From NCBI GenBank assembly GCA_009774535.1, contig VSNY01000042.1, positions 1-27,914 on the forward strand: DNA of 27,914 nucleotides, written 5' to 3'. A program made the position numbers and the translations under genes. The notes below the pieces were generated by a model, which did not search any database, was not told where the DNA came from, and saw only the letters and a list, made by a program, of their open reading frames with translations. This DNA is from Lachnospiraceae bacterium. Lineage in GTDB: Bacteria; Bacillota; Clostridia; Lachnospirales; Lachnospiraceae. Below, in pieces: positions 8,994 through 15,994 of the stretch (the first letter of the stretch is position 1; each line of letters starts with the position of its first letter).

Positions 8994-10070
8994 TCAGATA
9001 CCTTCCTGCAGCATTTCCTGAAATACTTTGTTTTGTGCCATCAGCCGCAGCAGATCCTGTGTGCCCGCGTCTGCAAAACGGTTGATACCGCCGATTTCCT
9101 TAAACGCGCTGCCTTCGATCTTTTTGCCATCCCTGCTGCCAAACCGGTTATACAGAATAAAGATCCGGCTCAACAGTATCTTTTCCTGCTGCTGCGCCGC
9201 AATTTCCAGCGCCTGCAGTTTGCGCTCCAGCTTCGCATTGGCCATCACGCTCCCGTCAGAAACCAAAATCGTCGCATACGACCGCCCGATCTGCTCGTAA
9301 ATCTTTTTGCCAAGCGAAAAATCCATATCCACAATGATCCAGTCAAACAAATCAATTACGCCCAGCTGCTCAAACAAATCCTCCATCCGTTCCGCGTCCA
9401 GTTCCGCCATATCCAGCGCCGAAGCGCATCCCGCATAAAAATAAACGCCTCTGTCGTCTTTGCGCAGCGCATGTTCCATCCTGATGGCAGGCGATGCAGA
9501 CGACATTTCCAGTGCATACAAAACCTTACCAAAGTCTTCTTCTCCTTGCGCGGAAAAAAACTGGTCCGCCACCCCGGTCTGCTCCAGGTTCAGATACAGC
9601 ACCCGCTCTTTCTGCTGCGCCAGAAAACACGCACAGGCTGCCGCGGCCGTCGAAGCTCCGACACCGCCCGCTCCTGAAAAAAATGTAACAATTTTCCTGC
9701 TGTTCAGATCTCCTTTCAGCTTTACAGCTTCTGCTTCCATTTTTTCCGCGTAAAGATCCGCGATACATTGATAAATGGCAGAAATTTTCTGATATTTACA
9801 GACAGCCGGATATCCCCTCCACATACTGGCGCCTTTTTCTTCCGCAAAACAGGCGATCCTGCTGTTCGCAAAACCATCCAAAGGCTGTTCCAATAACGCC
9901 TGTTCCACAAGTATGATATCCGGCCTGTTTTTCTGAATCAGTTCCACAGAAGCTTCCGCCTGCGTGAATACCGATAGCTCTATATGATCCGCATACCGCA
10001 GCACCAAAAGATCCGCAAATCCGGACAAATATATTTGATCTGACATAAGAACCGCCAGCCTGATCTTCAT
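8994..10070 (-). CDS. tadZ: TadZ/CpaE-like ParA/MinD-superfamily protein, first gene of the Tad operon
   Basis: Protein of 358 residues. An N-terminal receiver-like domain (MKIRLAVLMSDQIYLSGFAD, to about residue 115) is followed by a MinD/ParA-like domain. TadZ proteins mark the site of pilus assembly in the cell. The P-loop region reads SGAGGVGAST (about 132-141), so both lysines of the usual KGGVGKT motif are replaced; ATP use may be lost or altered. I chose 10070 as the start because GGAGGAAAGGAAG lies directly upstream of this ATG and the protein then begins with a normal receiver beta strand. A longer reading from 10163 would run through the invertible segment's left site and has no ribosome binding site. 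This is the gene next to the promoter switch. Confidence 0.85.
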   Translation of the reverse strand: MKIRLAVLMSDQIYLSGFADLLVLRYADHIELSVFTQAEASVELIQKNRPDIILVEQALLEQPLDGFANSRIACFAEEKGASMWRGYPAVCKYQKISAIYQCIADLYAEKMEAEAVKLKGDLNSRKIVTFFSGAGGVGASTAAAACACFLAQQKERVLYLNLEQTGVADQFFSAQGEEDFGKVLYALEMSSASPAIRMEHALRKDDRGVYFYAGCASALDMAELDAERMEDLFEQLGVIDLFDWIIVDMDFSLGKKIYEQIGRSYATILVSDGSVMANAKLERKLQALEIAAQQQEKILLSRIFILYNRFGSRDGKKIEGSAFKEIGGINRFADAGTQDLLRLMAQNKVFQEMLQEGI

Positions 10071-10123
10071 CTTCCTTTCCTCCCCGCAAAGTCCCATCAC
10101 CCATTGCACCAGATTCGCTTTTG

Positions 10124-10143
10124 CCAAAAAGTGTACTTTTTGG
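10124..10143 (+). repeat. Left recombination site (IRL) of the invertible segment
   Basis: CCAAAAAGT-GT-ACTTTTTGG is a perfect palindrome with 9-bp arms around a 2-bp centre GT at 10133-10134. Symmetric half-sites around an asymmetric dinucleotide are what a dimeric serine recombinase needs: each monomer binds one arm and the 2-bp centre sets direction. It lies 54 bp upstream of the tadZ start. Confidence 0.85.
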
Positions 10144-10262
10144 AAGTTCCCGTAAGGCATCACATTTTATGGAAAAAAGAAGAAGAATTGCGCTTTTTCG
10201 ATAAAATAATGCTTGATTTTCATGAATACGCACAGAATCAATGACATTTTTCTAAAAAATTC

Positions 10263-10291
10263 TGGACATTTTTCAAATGATATGCTAAAAT
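10263..10291 (+). promoter_or_regulatory. Strong sigma-A promoter inside the invertible segment
   Basis: The -35 box TGGACA (10263-10268), a 17-bp spacer and the -10 box TAAAAT (10286-10291) with an upstream TG (extended -10, TGCTAAAAT) form a near-consensus vegetative promoter, preceded by an A/T-rich stretch like an UP element. It faces plus, with a predicted start near 10298. The transcript would cross the right site and run antisense into the recombinase gene. After inversion the boxes would map to about 10192-10187 and 10169-10164 on the minus strand, upstream of tadZ. Confidence 0.8.
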
Positions 10292-10308
10292 TTTTTCAAT
10301 CAGTTTTG

Positions 10309-10334
10309 CTATCAAAAAGTACACTTTTTGATAG
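10309..10334 (-). repeat. Right recombination site (IRR) of the invertible segment
   Basis: CTATCAAAAAGT-AC-ACTTTTTGATAG is a perfect palindrome with 12-bp arms around the 2-bp centre AC at 10321-10322. AC is the reverse complement of the GT centre in the left site, so the two sites are in inverted orientation and recombination should invert rather than delete. The stop codon of the recombinase gene begins three bases away at 10337. Confidence 0.85.
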
Positions 10335-10336
10335 TA

Positions 10337-10957
10337 TTACAACAATTCCCTCTGCAGCATACGGTACTCCCGCAGCCTGCGGTAAAATGTCGCCTGGCTC
10401 ATGCCGCTTTTCTGCAATGCCTCTGCAAACGAGATTTCTTTACCTTCCCACTGCCCCACGATCACAGGAAATTCCCGCGGCACCGCAAGTCCCGGCCTTC
10501 CGAACCGCACGCCCTTCGCCCTGGCCGCAGCAATGCCCTGTTCCTGCCGTTTGCGGATATTCACCCGCTCGGACTCCGCCACAAACGACAAAATCTGCAG
10601 CACCAGATCCGCAATAAAAGTCCCCATCAGATCCTTCCCATTGCGGGTATCTAACAGCGGCATATCAATTACGCAGATATCCACGCCGATTTCTTTGGTC
10701 AGAATCCGCCATTGGTTCTGGATCTCCTCATAATTGCGCCCCAGACGGTCAATACTGAGCAGATAGAGCAGATCTCCTTTTTGCAGTATGCGCATAAGAC
10801 GCAGATACTGCTCCCGCTCAAAATCTTTGCCTGACTGCTTATCCATAAAGATATGATCCGCCGCGACGCCCCTTTCCTGCATGGCGAGGATCTGCCGGTC
10901 TTCATTCTGGTCTGTGCTTGAAACACGTACATAACCATATATCGCTGTTTGTGTCAT
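10337..10957 (-). CDS. Serine recombinase (small resolvase/invertase family), likely DNA invertase of the Tad switch
   Basis: Protein of 206 residues, close in size to Hin/Pin-type invertases. The resolvase domain starts IYGYVRVSSTDQNEDRQ, with the catalytic Ser at about residue 13 (RVS). The conserved arginines follow in SIDRLGRN (about 68-75), then the long dimer helix (LVLQILSFVAESERVNIRKR) and AKGVRFGRP. A C-terminal helix-turn-helix (ISFAEALQKSGMSQATFYRRL, about 175-195) binds half-sites. The start at 10957 has GGAGG six bases upstream; the earlier ATG at 11008 has none. It ends next to the right inversion site and is transcribed towards it, so it is the obvious enzyme for the switch. 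I see no clear promoter of its own in 10958-11084. A transposon resolvase role is unlikely because no transposase is nearby. Confidence 0.9.
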   Translation of the reverse strand: MTQTAIYGYVRVSSTDQNEDRQILAMQERGVAADHIFMDKQSGKDFEREQYLRLMRILQKGDLLYLLSIDRLGRNYEEIQNQWRILTKEIGVDICVIDMPLLDTRNGKDLMGTFIADLVLQILSFVAESERVNIRKRQEQGIAAARAKGVRFGRPGLAVPREFPVIVGQWEGKEISFAEALQKSGMSQATFYRRLREYRMLQRELL

Positions 10958-11084
10958 ATTCCGCCTCCGATCGTTATTCGCTTTTTGTTTAAATTCTCCA
11001 CTGCACACACTTTCATACAGGACATTTTTTCCTTCCGTGCCTATGGATTCCTATTTCGCAAAAAATAACCATTCCCGCAGACGA

Positions 11085-11113
11085 TTGACTTTCCTTCCGG
11101 AAAACGCTATACT
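11085..11113 (+). promoter_or_regulatory. Promoter of the potassium-channel-like gene
   Basis: TTGACT (11085-11090), a 17-bp spacer and TATACT (11108-11113) lie about 55 bp before the start codon, close to sigma-A consensus. The region 10958-11168 is the divergent gap between the recombinase and channel genes; I find no comparable promoter in it on the minus strand. Confidence 0.8.
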
Positions 11114-11168
11114 GTAAAAAGATTTACAGATCTGAAAGAATCATATGATGTCAAGGAGACAGACCCGA

Positions 11169-12743
11169 ATGAAAAGACGGAATAAAATCTATCGGTACAT
11201 GACTGCCGTACTGCTCCTGATCTATATCGTTCTGCTGACGATCCTGTACCTGTCCGAATACGCAGAGCAAGAAGCCACGATCCGATCCTTTGGCGACGCA
11301 TTCTGGTATTCCCTCGTGACACTGACGACAGTCGGTTACGGCGATCTGATCCCGGTTACAGCGTTAGGACAAGCGGTCGGCGTCGTATTTCTCTTGCTGT
11401 CCGCCGGCATTATGATGACCTTGTTCGGGGCTGTAATCTCTTTTATTACCAGTGAGGGACTTCCGCTGTTCCTGCTCGGTTTCCAGCGGAATAAGAACTG
11501 GTATTATTTTGCGGATTACGGCTCGGAAGCCAATACGCTGGCTGCAAACATCTGTAAAGAGGATGCAGATGCTGTCATTATCTTCGGAGAGAAAAAAGAT
11601 GACCAGATGGAATTTCCGGATTATCCCAGCCTGTTTATTAACGTCTCTCCAGCCAGAATCGTAGCATGCAAAAAAGGCATCGGCTCAAAATGCCGGATTT
11701 TTCTGATGAAAGAAAACGATATCGGCGTCAATACCCGCGCCATTGATTTACATACCCTTCCGGTAGAAGTCTATGCAAGAACCACCAACGGGCAGGACCA
11801 TCTTTCGGGAAATATCCGGTTTTTCCATAGTTATGACTGCTGCGCCAGACAGTATTGGCGGTCAAAGCCGCTGTGCAGTCATGAAAATACCATTGTGATC
11901 ATCGGATTTGGGAATTATGGACGCTGCATTTTGGAACGGGCGATTTTAACCAATGTGATATCGGTCGGACAGCATGTGGCTTACCATATTTTTGGAGACG
12001 CGCGACAATTTCTCGCAACGCACCGTTATCTGTACGAGACATTTTCGCTGGGTGAAGTTTCAAAGACGATGGATTCCCTGATCTTTCATGATATGTTCTG
12101 GGAATCGCAGCAGGCCGTTATGGAACAGGCGGATCGGATTATTATCTGCCCGGATGACGAGCCTGAGGGATGGAGTATTTTCTGGCAGCTGCATAAATAT
12201 TTTAAAATCCACGGGCAAATCCATCTGCACAGTAACCGCAAAGCGCCGGGCGTCTGCTATTTTGGAACGAATGAGGAGATCTATACGCCAGACCAGATTA
12301 TGCGTACCGCGCTGAACCGGGCGGCCGTTACGATCAATGAGATCTTCTGCCGTTCCGTTTCCTATCCGACCAAAAGCTGGGAAAATCTGGATGATTTCCA
12401 CCGGGAATCAAAAATATCCGCGGCAGACCATCTTTTGATGAAGATCCGGATTTTATTAAAAGATGAAACGATCACGGAATTTACGCCGGAGATTATAGAA
12501 CAGGCATACCAGGTCTATTGTGAGACAAAAAAGACCGAAGCGGTGCTGGAGCAGTACCGCAGACTGGATCATCTGCGCTGGCTGCGGTTTTATACGTTTT
12601 ATAACTGGCGCTATGGAGCGGCGCGCAACGACGGCGCAAGAGAGCATCCTATGCTCTGCGCATATGATAACCTGACGATGGAACAAAAGCGGGAACGCGA
12701 CGCCGCATGGGAGCTTTTAGGCAGTATTACTATGGAACTGTAA
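11169..12743 (+). CDS. Two-TM potassium-channel-like protein with Rossmann/RCK-like domains and a C-terminal RyR-like domain
   Basis: Protein of 524 residues. TM1 is at about 11-29, then a pore loop with the K+ selectivity filter TVGYGD at 54-59, then TM2 (LGQAVGVVFLLLSAGIMMTLFGAVISFI). A cytoplasmic region follows. One domain begins NWYYFADYGSEANTLAANIC, a second has a clear GxGxxG nucleotide fold (IVIIGFGNYGRCILERAI). Together they look like RCK/TrkA-N regulatory domains. The last 60 or so residues (LDHLRWLRFYTFYNWRYGAA, then HPMLCAYDNLTMEQKRERDA) fit the RyR domain pattern (PF02026). I chose 11169 as start because AAGGAG lies ten bases before it; the ATGs at 11145 and 11148 lack a site. 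The likely role is ligand-gated K+ flux across the membrane; the ligand is unknown. The RyR call is from pattern recognition only. Confidence 0.78.
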   Translation: MKRRNKIYRYMTAVLLLIYIVLLTILYLSEYAEQEATIRSFGDAFWYSLVTLTTVGYGDLIPVTALGQAVGVVFLLLSAGIMMTLFGAVISFITSEGLPLFLLGFQRNKNWYYFADYGSEANTLAANICKEDADAVIIFGEKKDDQMEFPDYPSLFINVSPARIVACKKGIGSKCRIFLMKENDIGVNTRAIDLHTLPVEVYARTTNGQDHLSGNIRFFHSYDCCARQYWRSKPLCSHENTIVIIGFGNYGRCILERAILTNVISVGQHVAYHIFGDARQFLATHRYLYETFSLGEVSKTMDSLIFHDMFWESQQAVMEQADRIIICPDDEPEGWSIFWQLHKYFKIHGQIHLHSNRKAPGVCYFGTNEEIYTPDQIMRTALNRAAVTINEIFCRSVSYPTKSWENLDDFHRESKISAADHLLMKIRILLKDETITEFTPEIIEQAYQVYCETKKTEAVLEQYRRLDHLRWLRFYTFYNWRYGAARNDGAREHPMLCAYDNLTMEQKRERDAAWELLGSITMEL

Positions 12744-12799
12744 CAGCCAGCCTGAAGGCCAGGCTTCCAAACGCGCCGGAATGAAAAGGAGAACGATCA

Positions 12800-13573
12800 A
12801 TGAACAAAAATAAAAATGCCTTTGCCGATGGCATTAAAGACGGCATCCCGATCGCGGCAGGTTATTTTGCCGTCGCATTTTCCCTCGGAATTGTCGCAAA
12901 AAAAGCCGGACTGAATCCGTTCCAGGGATTTTTGTCCAGCTTTTTAAACCATGCTTCTGCAGGAGAATATGCAGAATTTACCGTAATCATGGCAAATGCG
13001 CCTTACCTGGAAATGGCGGTTGTGATTTTGATCACGAATATCAGATATCTGCTGATGAGCTGCGCGCTCAGTCAGAAATTCCATGCGGATACTTCCCTGC
13101 CGCACCGCTTTTTCACAGGCTTTGGCATTACGGACGAGATCTTCGGCATCAGCATCGCAAGGCCGGGTATGCTGAATCCCTATTATAATTACGGCGCTAT
13201 GCTGGTGGCTCTCCCTGGCTGGTCGGCTGGCACAGCGATTGGCATCGTAGCGGGGAATATCCTGCCCGCGTCGGTAGTCAGCGCTTTAAGCGTGGCATTG
13301 TATGGCATGTTTGTCGCAATTATTACTCCGGCGTCCAAGCAAAATAAAGTGGTCGCAGGCGTCGTGACCGCCAGCTTTGCCGTCAGCTTTATCGTATCCG
13401 GGATTCCCCTGTTCGATCAGATGTCTGCCAGCATGAAGATCAGTCTTCTCACAGTAGTAATTGCAGGGCTTGCGGCTGCCTTCTTCCCGATTCAGGAAGA
13501 ACCGGACGCAGACGATGCGCAGACGCCAGACCAGCCGATTTCCAATAAGGAGGTATCCGGATATGGAGCATAA
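12800..13573 (+). CDS. azlC: AzlC family branched-chain amino acid permease (large subunit)
   Basis: Protein of 257 residues with an AzlC start (FADGIKDGIPIAAGYFAVAF) and about six to eight membrane segments. AzlC with AzlD forms an exporter for branched-chain amino acids or their analogues at the cytoplasmic membrane. AAGGAG lies eight to nine bases before the ATG. The C-terminal 25 residues are acidic and soluble. The gene overlaps azlD by 11 bp. It follows the channel gene by 56 bp, with a short hairpin (AGCCTG-AAGGC-CAGGCT) but no T-run, so readthrough from the channel promoter is plausible. Substrate is inferred from the family. Confidence 0.9.
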   Translation: MNKNKNAFADGIKDGIPIAAGYFAVAFSLGIVAKKAGLNPFQGFLSSFLNHASAGEYAEFTVIMANAPYLEMAVVILITNIRYLLMSCALSQKFHADTSLPHRFFTGFGITDEIFGISIARPGMLNPYYNYGAMLVALPGWSAGTAIGIVAGNILPASVVSALSVALYGMFVAIITPASKQNKVVAGVVTASFAVSFIVSGIPLFDQMSASMKISLLTVVIAGLAAAFFPIQEEPDADDAQTPDQPISNKEVSGYGA

Positions 13574-13880
13574 TATTTATCTGTACATACTGGTAGCCGC
13601 GGCGGTATCCTGCCTGATCCGCGTGCTGCCCCTGACTTTGATCCGCGGAAAGATCCGGCATCCGTTTTTACGGTCTTTTCTATACTATGTGCCGTATGTC
13701 ACACTTGCGGTTATGACTTTTCCCGCGATGATCGAAGCGCCGCAGTTTCCGGCCGCCGGGATTCTGGCGCTGCTTGTCGGCATTGCAGCGGCGTGGAAAG
13801 GCGTTCATATGGTAGGCATTGCTGTCTTATGCTGCATGGTTGTATTTCTTTGTGAGTCAGCGGCCAATTATTTTTTCTAA
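13563..13880 (+). CDS. azlD: AzlD family branched-chain amino acid transport protein (small subunit)
   Basis: Protein of 105 residues, the usual AzlD length, with about four hydrophobic helices (IYLYILVAAAVSCLIRVLPL, then YVPYVTLAVMTFPAMI, GILALLVGIAAAW and VGIAVLCCMVVFL). The start at 13563 has AAGGAGG nine bases upstream, inside the azlC coding end. The overlap means the two exporter subunits are made together. No plus-strand terminator with a T-run follows; the hairpin just after it suits the opposite strand. Confidence 0.9.
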   Translation: MEHNIYLYILVAAAVSCLIRVLPLTLIRGKIRHPFLRSFLYYVPYVTLAVMTFPAMIEAPQFPAAGILALLVGIAAAWKGVHMVGIAVLCCMVVFLCESAANYFF

Positions 13881-13886
13881 ATTTTC

Positions 13887-13922
13887 TAAAAGAAAAGATC
13901 CAGCGGTTTCTGCGCCGCTGGA
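13887..13922 (-). terminator. Rho-independent terminator of dapA-dapB
   Basis: On the minus strand an 8-bp stem TCCAGCGG/CCGCTGGA (13915-13922 with 13899-13906) is followed by TCTTTTCTTTT. It sits 30 bp after the dapB stop and also separates the convergent azlCD operon. Confidence 0.75.
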
Positions 13923-13952
13923 CCTCTCCCGGATCCTCATGGATATATTTTT

Positions 13953-14714
13953 CTATTTGGCCTGGATCACATCCTGCATATCATAGATTCCCGCTTTTTT
14001 CCCTGCAAGGAATTTGGCCGCTTCTACCGTACCCTTTGCAAACACCGCTTTGGAATAAGCGGTATGCTTTAGCGTAATGACTTCATCCGTCCCGGCAAAG
14101 ATGACTTCATGCTCTCCGACAATATTTCCGCCGCGCACCGAAGCAATGCCGATCTCATGTTTCTTCCGCTGCTGCCGCTCTTTGCTGCGGTCATAGTTAT
14201 ATTCGTAATCTTCTGCCAGTTCTTCGTTCATAGCATCCGCCAGTGCCAGTGCCGTGCCGCTTGGCGCATCCAGTTTCTGGTTATGGTGTTTTTCCACAAT
14301 CTCGATATCGAATCCCGCTGGTGCAAATACGCGGACTGCCTTTTTCAGCAGATCCGTCAGTGTATTGATGCCGAGCGACATGTTCGCGGAGCGCAGCACA
14401 GCGGTTTGCTCCGCCGTCTGCTGCACGCTGGCAAGCTGAGCTTCGGACAGTCCGGTTGTACACAATACGACAGGAATCTTTTTTTCACCGCAGTATGCAA
14501 GCAAAGCGTCCACTGCAGCTGCGTTGGAAAAATCAATAACCACATCCGCTTCGGCTGTACAGTCTGAAATTTTTTGAACTACCGGAAATGGATTGGATTT
14601 TCCATCGTATACGTCAACGCCTGCCACAATTTCAATCCCGTCATCTTCTGCGCAGACCGAACAAACGGCCTGCCCCATTTTCCCATTGCATCCATGCAGG
14701 ATTGCTTTTATCAT
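13953..14714 (-). CDS. dapB: 4-hydroxy-tetrahydrodipicolinate reductase
   Basis: Protein of 253 residues, full length for DapB. It reduces hydroxy-tetrahydrodipicolinate to tetrahydrodipicolinate with NAD(P)H in lysine and peptidoglycan precursor synthesis. The nucleotide-binding loop GCNGKMG is at 8-14 and the signature EKHHNQKLDAPSGTA at 141-155, with catalytic His143/His144 and Lys147. A short insertion in the middle (YNYDRSKERQQRKK) is ordinary for clostridial members. GGAGG lies nine bases before the ATG. It follows dapA by 63 bp; that gap holds a T-rich tandem repeat (TATTTTTATCC-like units at 14755-14780) but no hairpin, so both genes share the dapA promoter and riboswitch. Confidence 0.95.
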   Translation of the reverse strand: MIKAILHGCNGKMGQAVCSVCAEDDGIEIVAGVDVYDGKSNPFPVVQKISDCTAEADVVIDFSNAAAVDALLAYCGEKKIPVVLCTTGLSEAQLASVQQTAEQTAVLRSANMSLGINTLTDLLKKAVRVFAPAGFDIEIVEKHHNQKLDAPSGTALALADAMNEELAEDYEYNYDRSKERQQRKKHEIGIASVRGGNIVGEHEVIFAGTDEVITLKHTAYSKAVFAKGTVEAAKFLAGKKAGIYDMQDVIQAK

Positions 14715-14777
14715 AATTATTTTCCTCCATCTTACGTATCTTTGATTTCTTTTTCTTATCCTATTTTTATCCTATTT

Positions 14778-15662
14778 TTAACATAACCCGTATGCCTTCA
14801 TAACTTCTTCCAGTTTCTTTGCGCCCGCCTCGCTCATTTCACATAACGGCGCGCGCAGCGGCCCTACTTCCATGCCCATCAGGTTCATTGCTTTTTTTAC
14901 CGGAATCGGGCTGACTTCGGAAAACAGCGCGTCGATCAGCGCAAGACCTTTACGCTGGAGCTTGCGGGACGTCTCAAGATCGCCGTCGAAAAAGCTCTGG
15001 CACAGGTTATGTACGTCCATCGGCGCTACGTTTGACCATACAGAAATTACCCCAAGCGCTCCAATGGCTAAAAGCGGAAGAATCACTGCGTCTTCACCGG
15101 AATACATATCGATCCTGCCGTCGGTTAAGTCCATTGTTTTAGACGCCTGTGTAATGTTTCCGGTCGCTTCTTTTAAGCCGGTAATATTTTCCACATGCTG
15201 ATACAAATATGCCACGGTCTCCGGCAGCAGATTACATCCGGTCCTGCCCGGCACATTGTACAGAATAATTGGAAGGCTGACTGCCTGTGCGATCTGCGTA
15301 TAGTGAGCGATCAGCCCAGGCTGCGTCGCTTTATTGTAATAAGGCGTAACGACAAGCAGACCGTCCGCACCTGCTTTTTGCGCTTCCTGTGATAAATAAA
15401 TCGCTGTTTTTGTACAGTTTGAACCGGTTCCTGCAATTACCGGGATTCTGTGCTTCGTAAATTCCACGCATGCGCGGATCACATCTACATGCTCTTCTTC
15501 CGTCATAGTAGAAGATTCCCCGGTCGTCCCGGTAATAATAATCGCGTCCGTGCCGCCTTTTACCTGAATATCAATCAGTTCCTCCAGTTTTTCGTAATGC
15601 ACGTCTCCGTTTTCTTTCATTGGTGTTACAATCGCAACACCCGCACCTTTAAATAAAGCCAT
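14778..15662 (-). CDS. dapA: 4-hydroxy-tetrahydrodipicolinate synthase
   Basis: Protein of 294 residues, normal DapA length. It condenses pyruvate and aspartate semialdehyde, the first committed step to diaminopimelate and lysine. The Schiff-base lysine is in ITGLKEATGN (Lys164), with the catalytic motif YNVPGRT at 135-141 and the substrate loop GTTGES at 45-50. The start at 15662 (MALFKGAG) has AGGAGG seven bases upstream; the earlier frame start at 15722 lies within the riboswitch terminator and is not used. Expression is controlled by the lysine riboswitch directly upstream. Confidence 0.96.
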   Translation of the reverse strand: MALFKGAGVAIVTPMKENGDVHYEKLEELIDIQVKGGTDAIIITGTTGESSTMTEEEHVDVIRACVEFTKHRIPVIAGTGSNCTKTAIYLSQEAQKAGADGLLVVTPYYNKATQPGLIAHYTQIAQAVSLPIILYNVPGRTGCNLLPETVAYLYQHVENITGLKEATGNITQASKTMDLTDGRIDMYSGEDAVILPLLAIGALGVISVWSNVAPMDVHNLCQSFFDGDLETSRKLQRKGLALIDALFSEVSPIPVKKAMNLMGMEVGPLRAPLCEMSEAGAKKLEEVMKAYGLC

Positions 15663-15728
15663 TTTGATTCCTCCTGCCTTTGATCTGTCTGATAAGCAAC
15701 GTCTGATGCCAAACTTAAACAACCGAAA

Positions 15729-15754
15729 AAGCCGGCTCTGATGAGCCGGCTTTT
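15729..15754 (-). terminator. Regulatory terminator of the lysine riboswitch
   Basis: On the minus strand AAAAGCCGGCTC-ATCA-GAGCCGGCTTTTT is a perfect GC-rich hairpin with a T-run, about 70 nt upstream of the dapA start and after the riboswitch aptamer. Its position between aptamer and gene, not after a gene, marks it as the riboswitch expression platform: it should form when lysine is bound. Confidence 0.85.
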
Positions 15755-15798
15755 ATCATCATAGAACGGCCGGAAATTTTCACTTGACCTTCCAGCCT

Positions 15799-15967
15799 GA
15801 TAGCGCCCCATCCTCATTTCATTCGGATGACAGTCATAGAATTATTCACTCCATGCCCAAGGACCGATCTACAGGATGACGGCCCTTTCGGCGCTCTCCC
15901 CTTTCCGGTATCCTCCCCTGCGCCTGCCGCATCGGATACCCTACTGATGGATTACGCAACCTCTATC
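15799..15967 (-). promoter_or_regulatory. Lysine riboswitch (L box) controlling dapA-dapB
   Basis: The leader RNA contains conserved L-box pieces in order: GATAGAGGTTGCG, ATCAGTAG, GGAAAGGGGAGAGCGCCGAA, TTGGGC, ACTGTCATCC and GGGGCGCTATC. The closing helix P1 is visible as GATAG (15963-15967) pairing with CTATC (15799-15803). The span of about 170 nt is usual for the class. In characterised lysine riboswitches, bound lysine favours the downstream terminator and shuts off the gene, which here would lower dapA and dapB. Recognised by eye from conserved motifs. Confidence 0.9.
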
Positions 15968-15994
15968 CACCTTATGCAATTCTTCTTACTTCTG

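Larger units (their letters stand above)
10124..10334. other. Invertible promoter segment (phase switch) upstream of the Tad operon
   Basis: A segment of about 190 bp lies between two palindromic sites (10124-10143 and 10309-10334). The 18 bases CAAAAAGTGTACTTTTTG at 10125-10142 recur exactly inverted at 10313-10330. The interior is AT-rich, has no gene, and carries one strong promoter facing plus. A serine recombinase gene ends three bases from the right site. This is the arrangement of a serine-invertase-controlled invertible promoter. With the promoter pointing right, the Tad operon (minus strand) lacks a promoter in this orientation; flipping would supply one. The sequence shows the repeats and promoter; switching itself is inferred. 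Confidence 0.85.

Noticed and set aside
8994..10163. Longer tadZ starting at 10163
   Set aside because: The added 31 residues are not domain-like, the start has no ribosome binding site, and the frame would cross the left recombination site.
10337..10957. Serine recombinase as part of a transposon or prophage
   Set aside because: No transposase, phage genes or target duplications nearby; the size and adjoining inverted sites fit an invertase better.
12744..12799. Terminator between the channel gene and azlC
   Set aside because: The hairpin AGCCTG/CAGGCT has a short stem and no T-run, so I do not call it a terminator.
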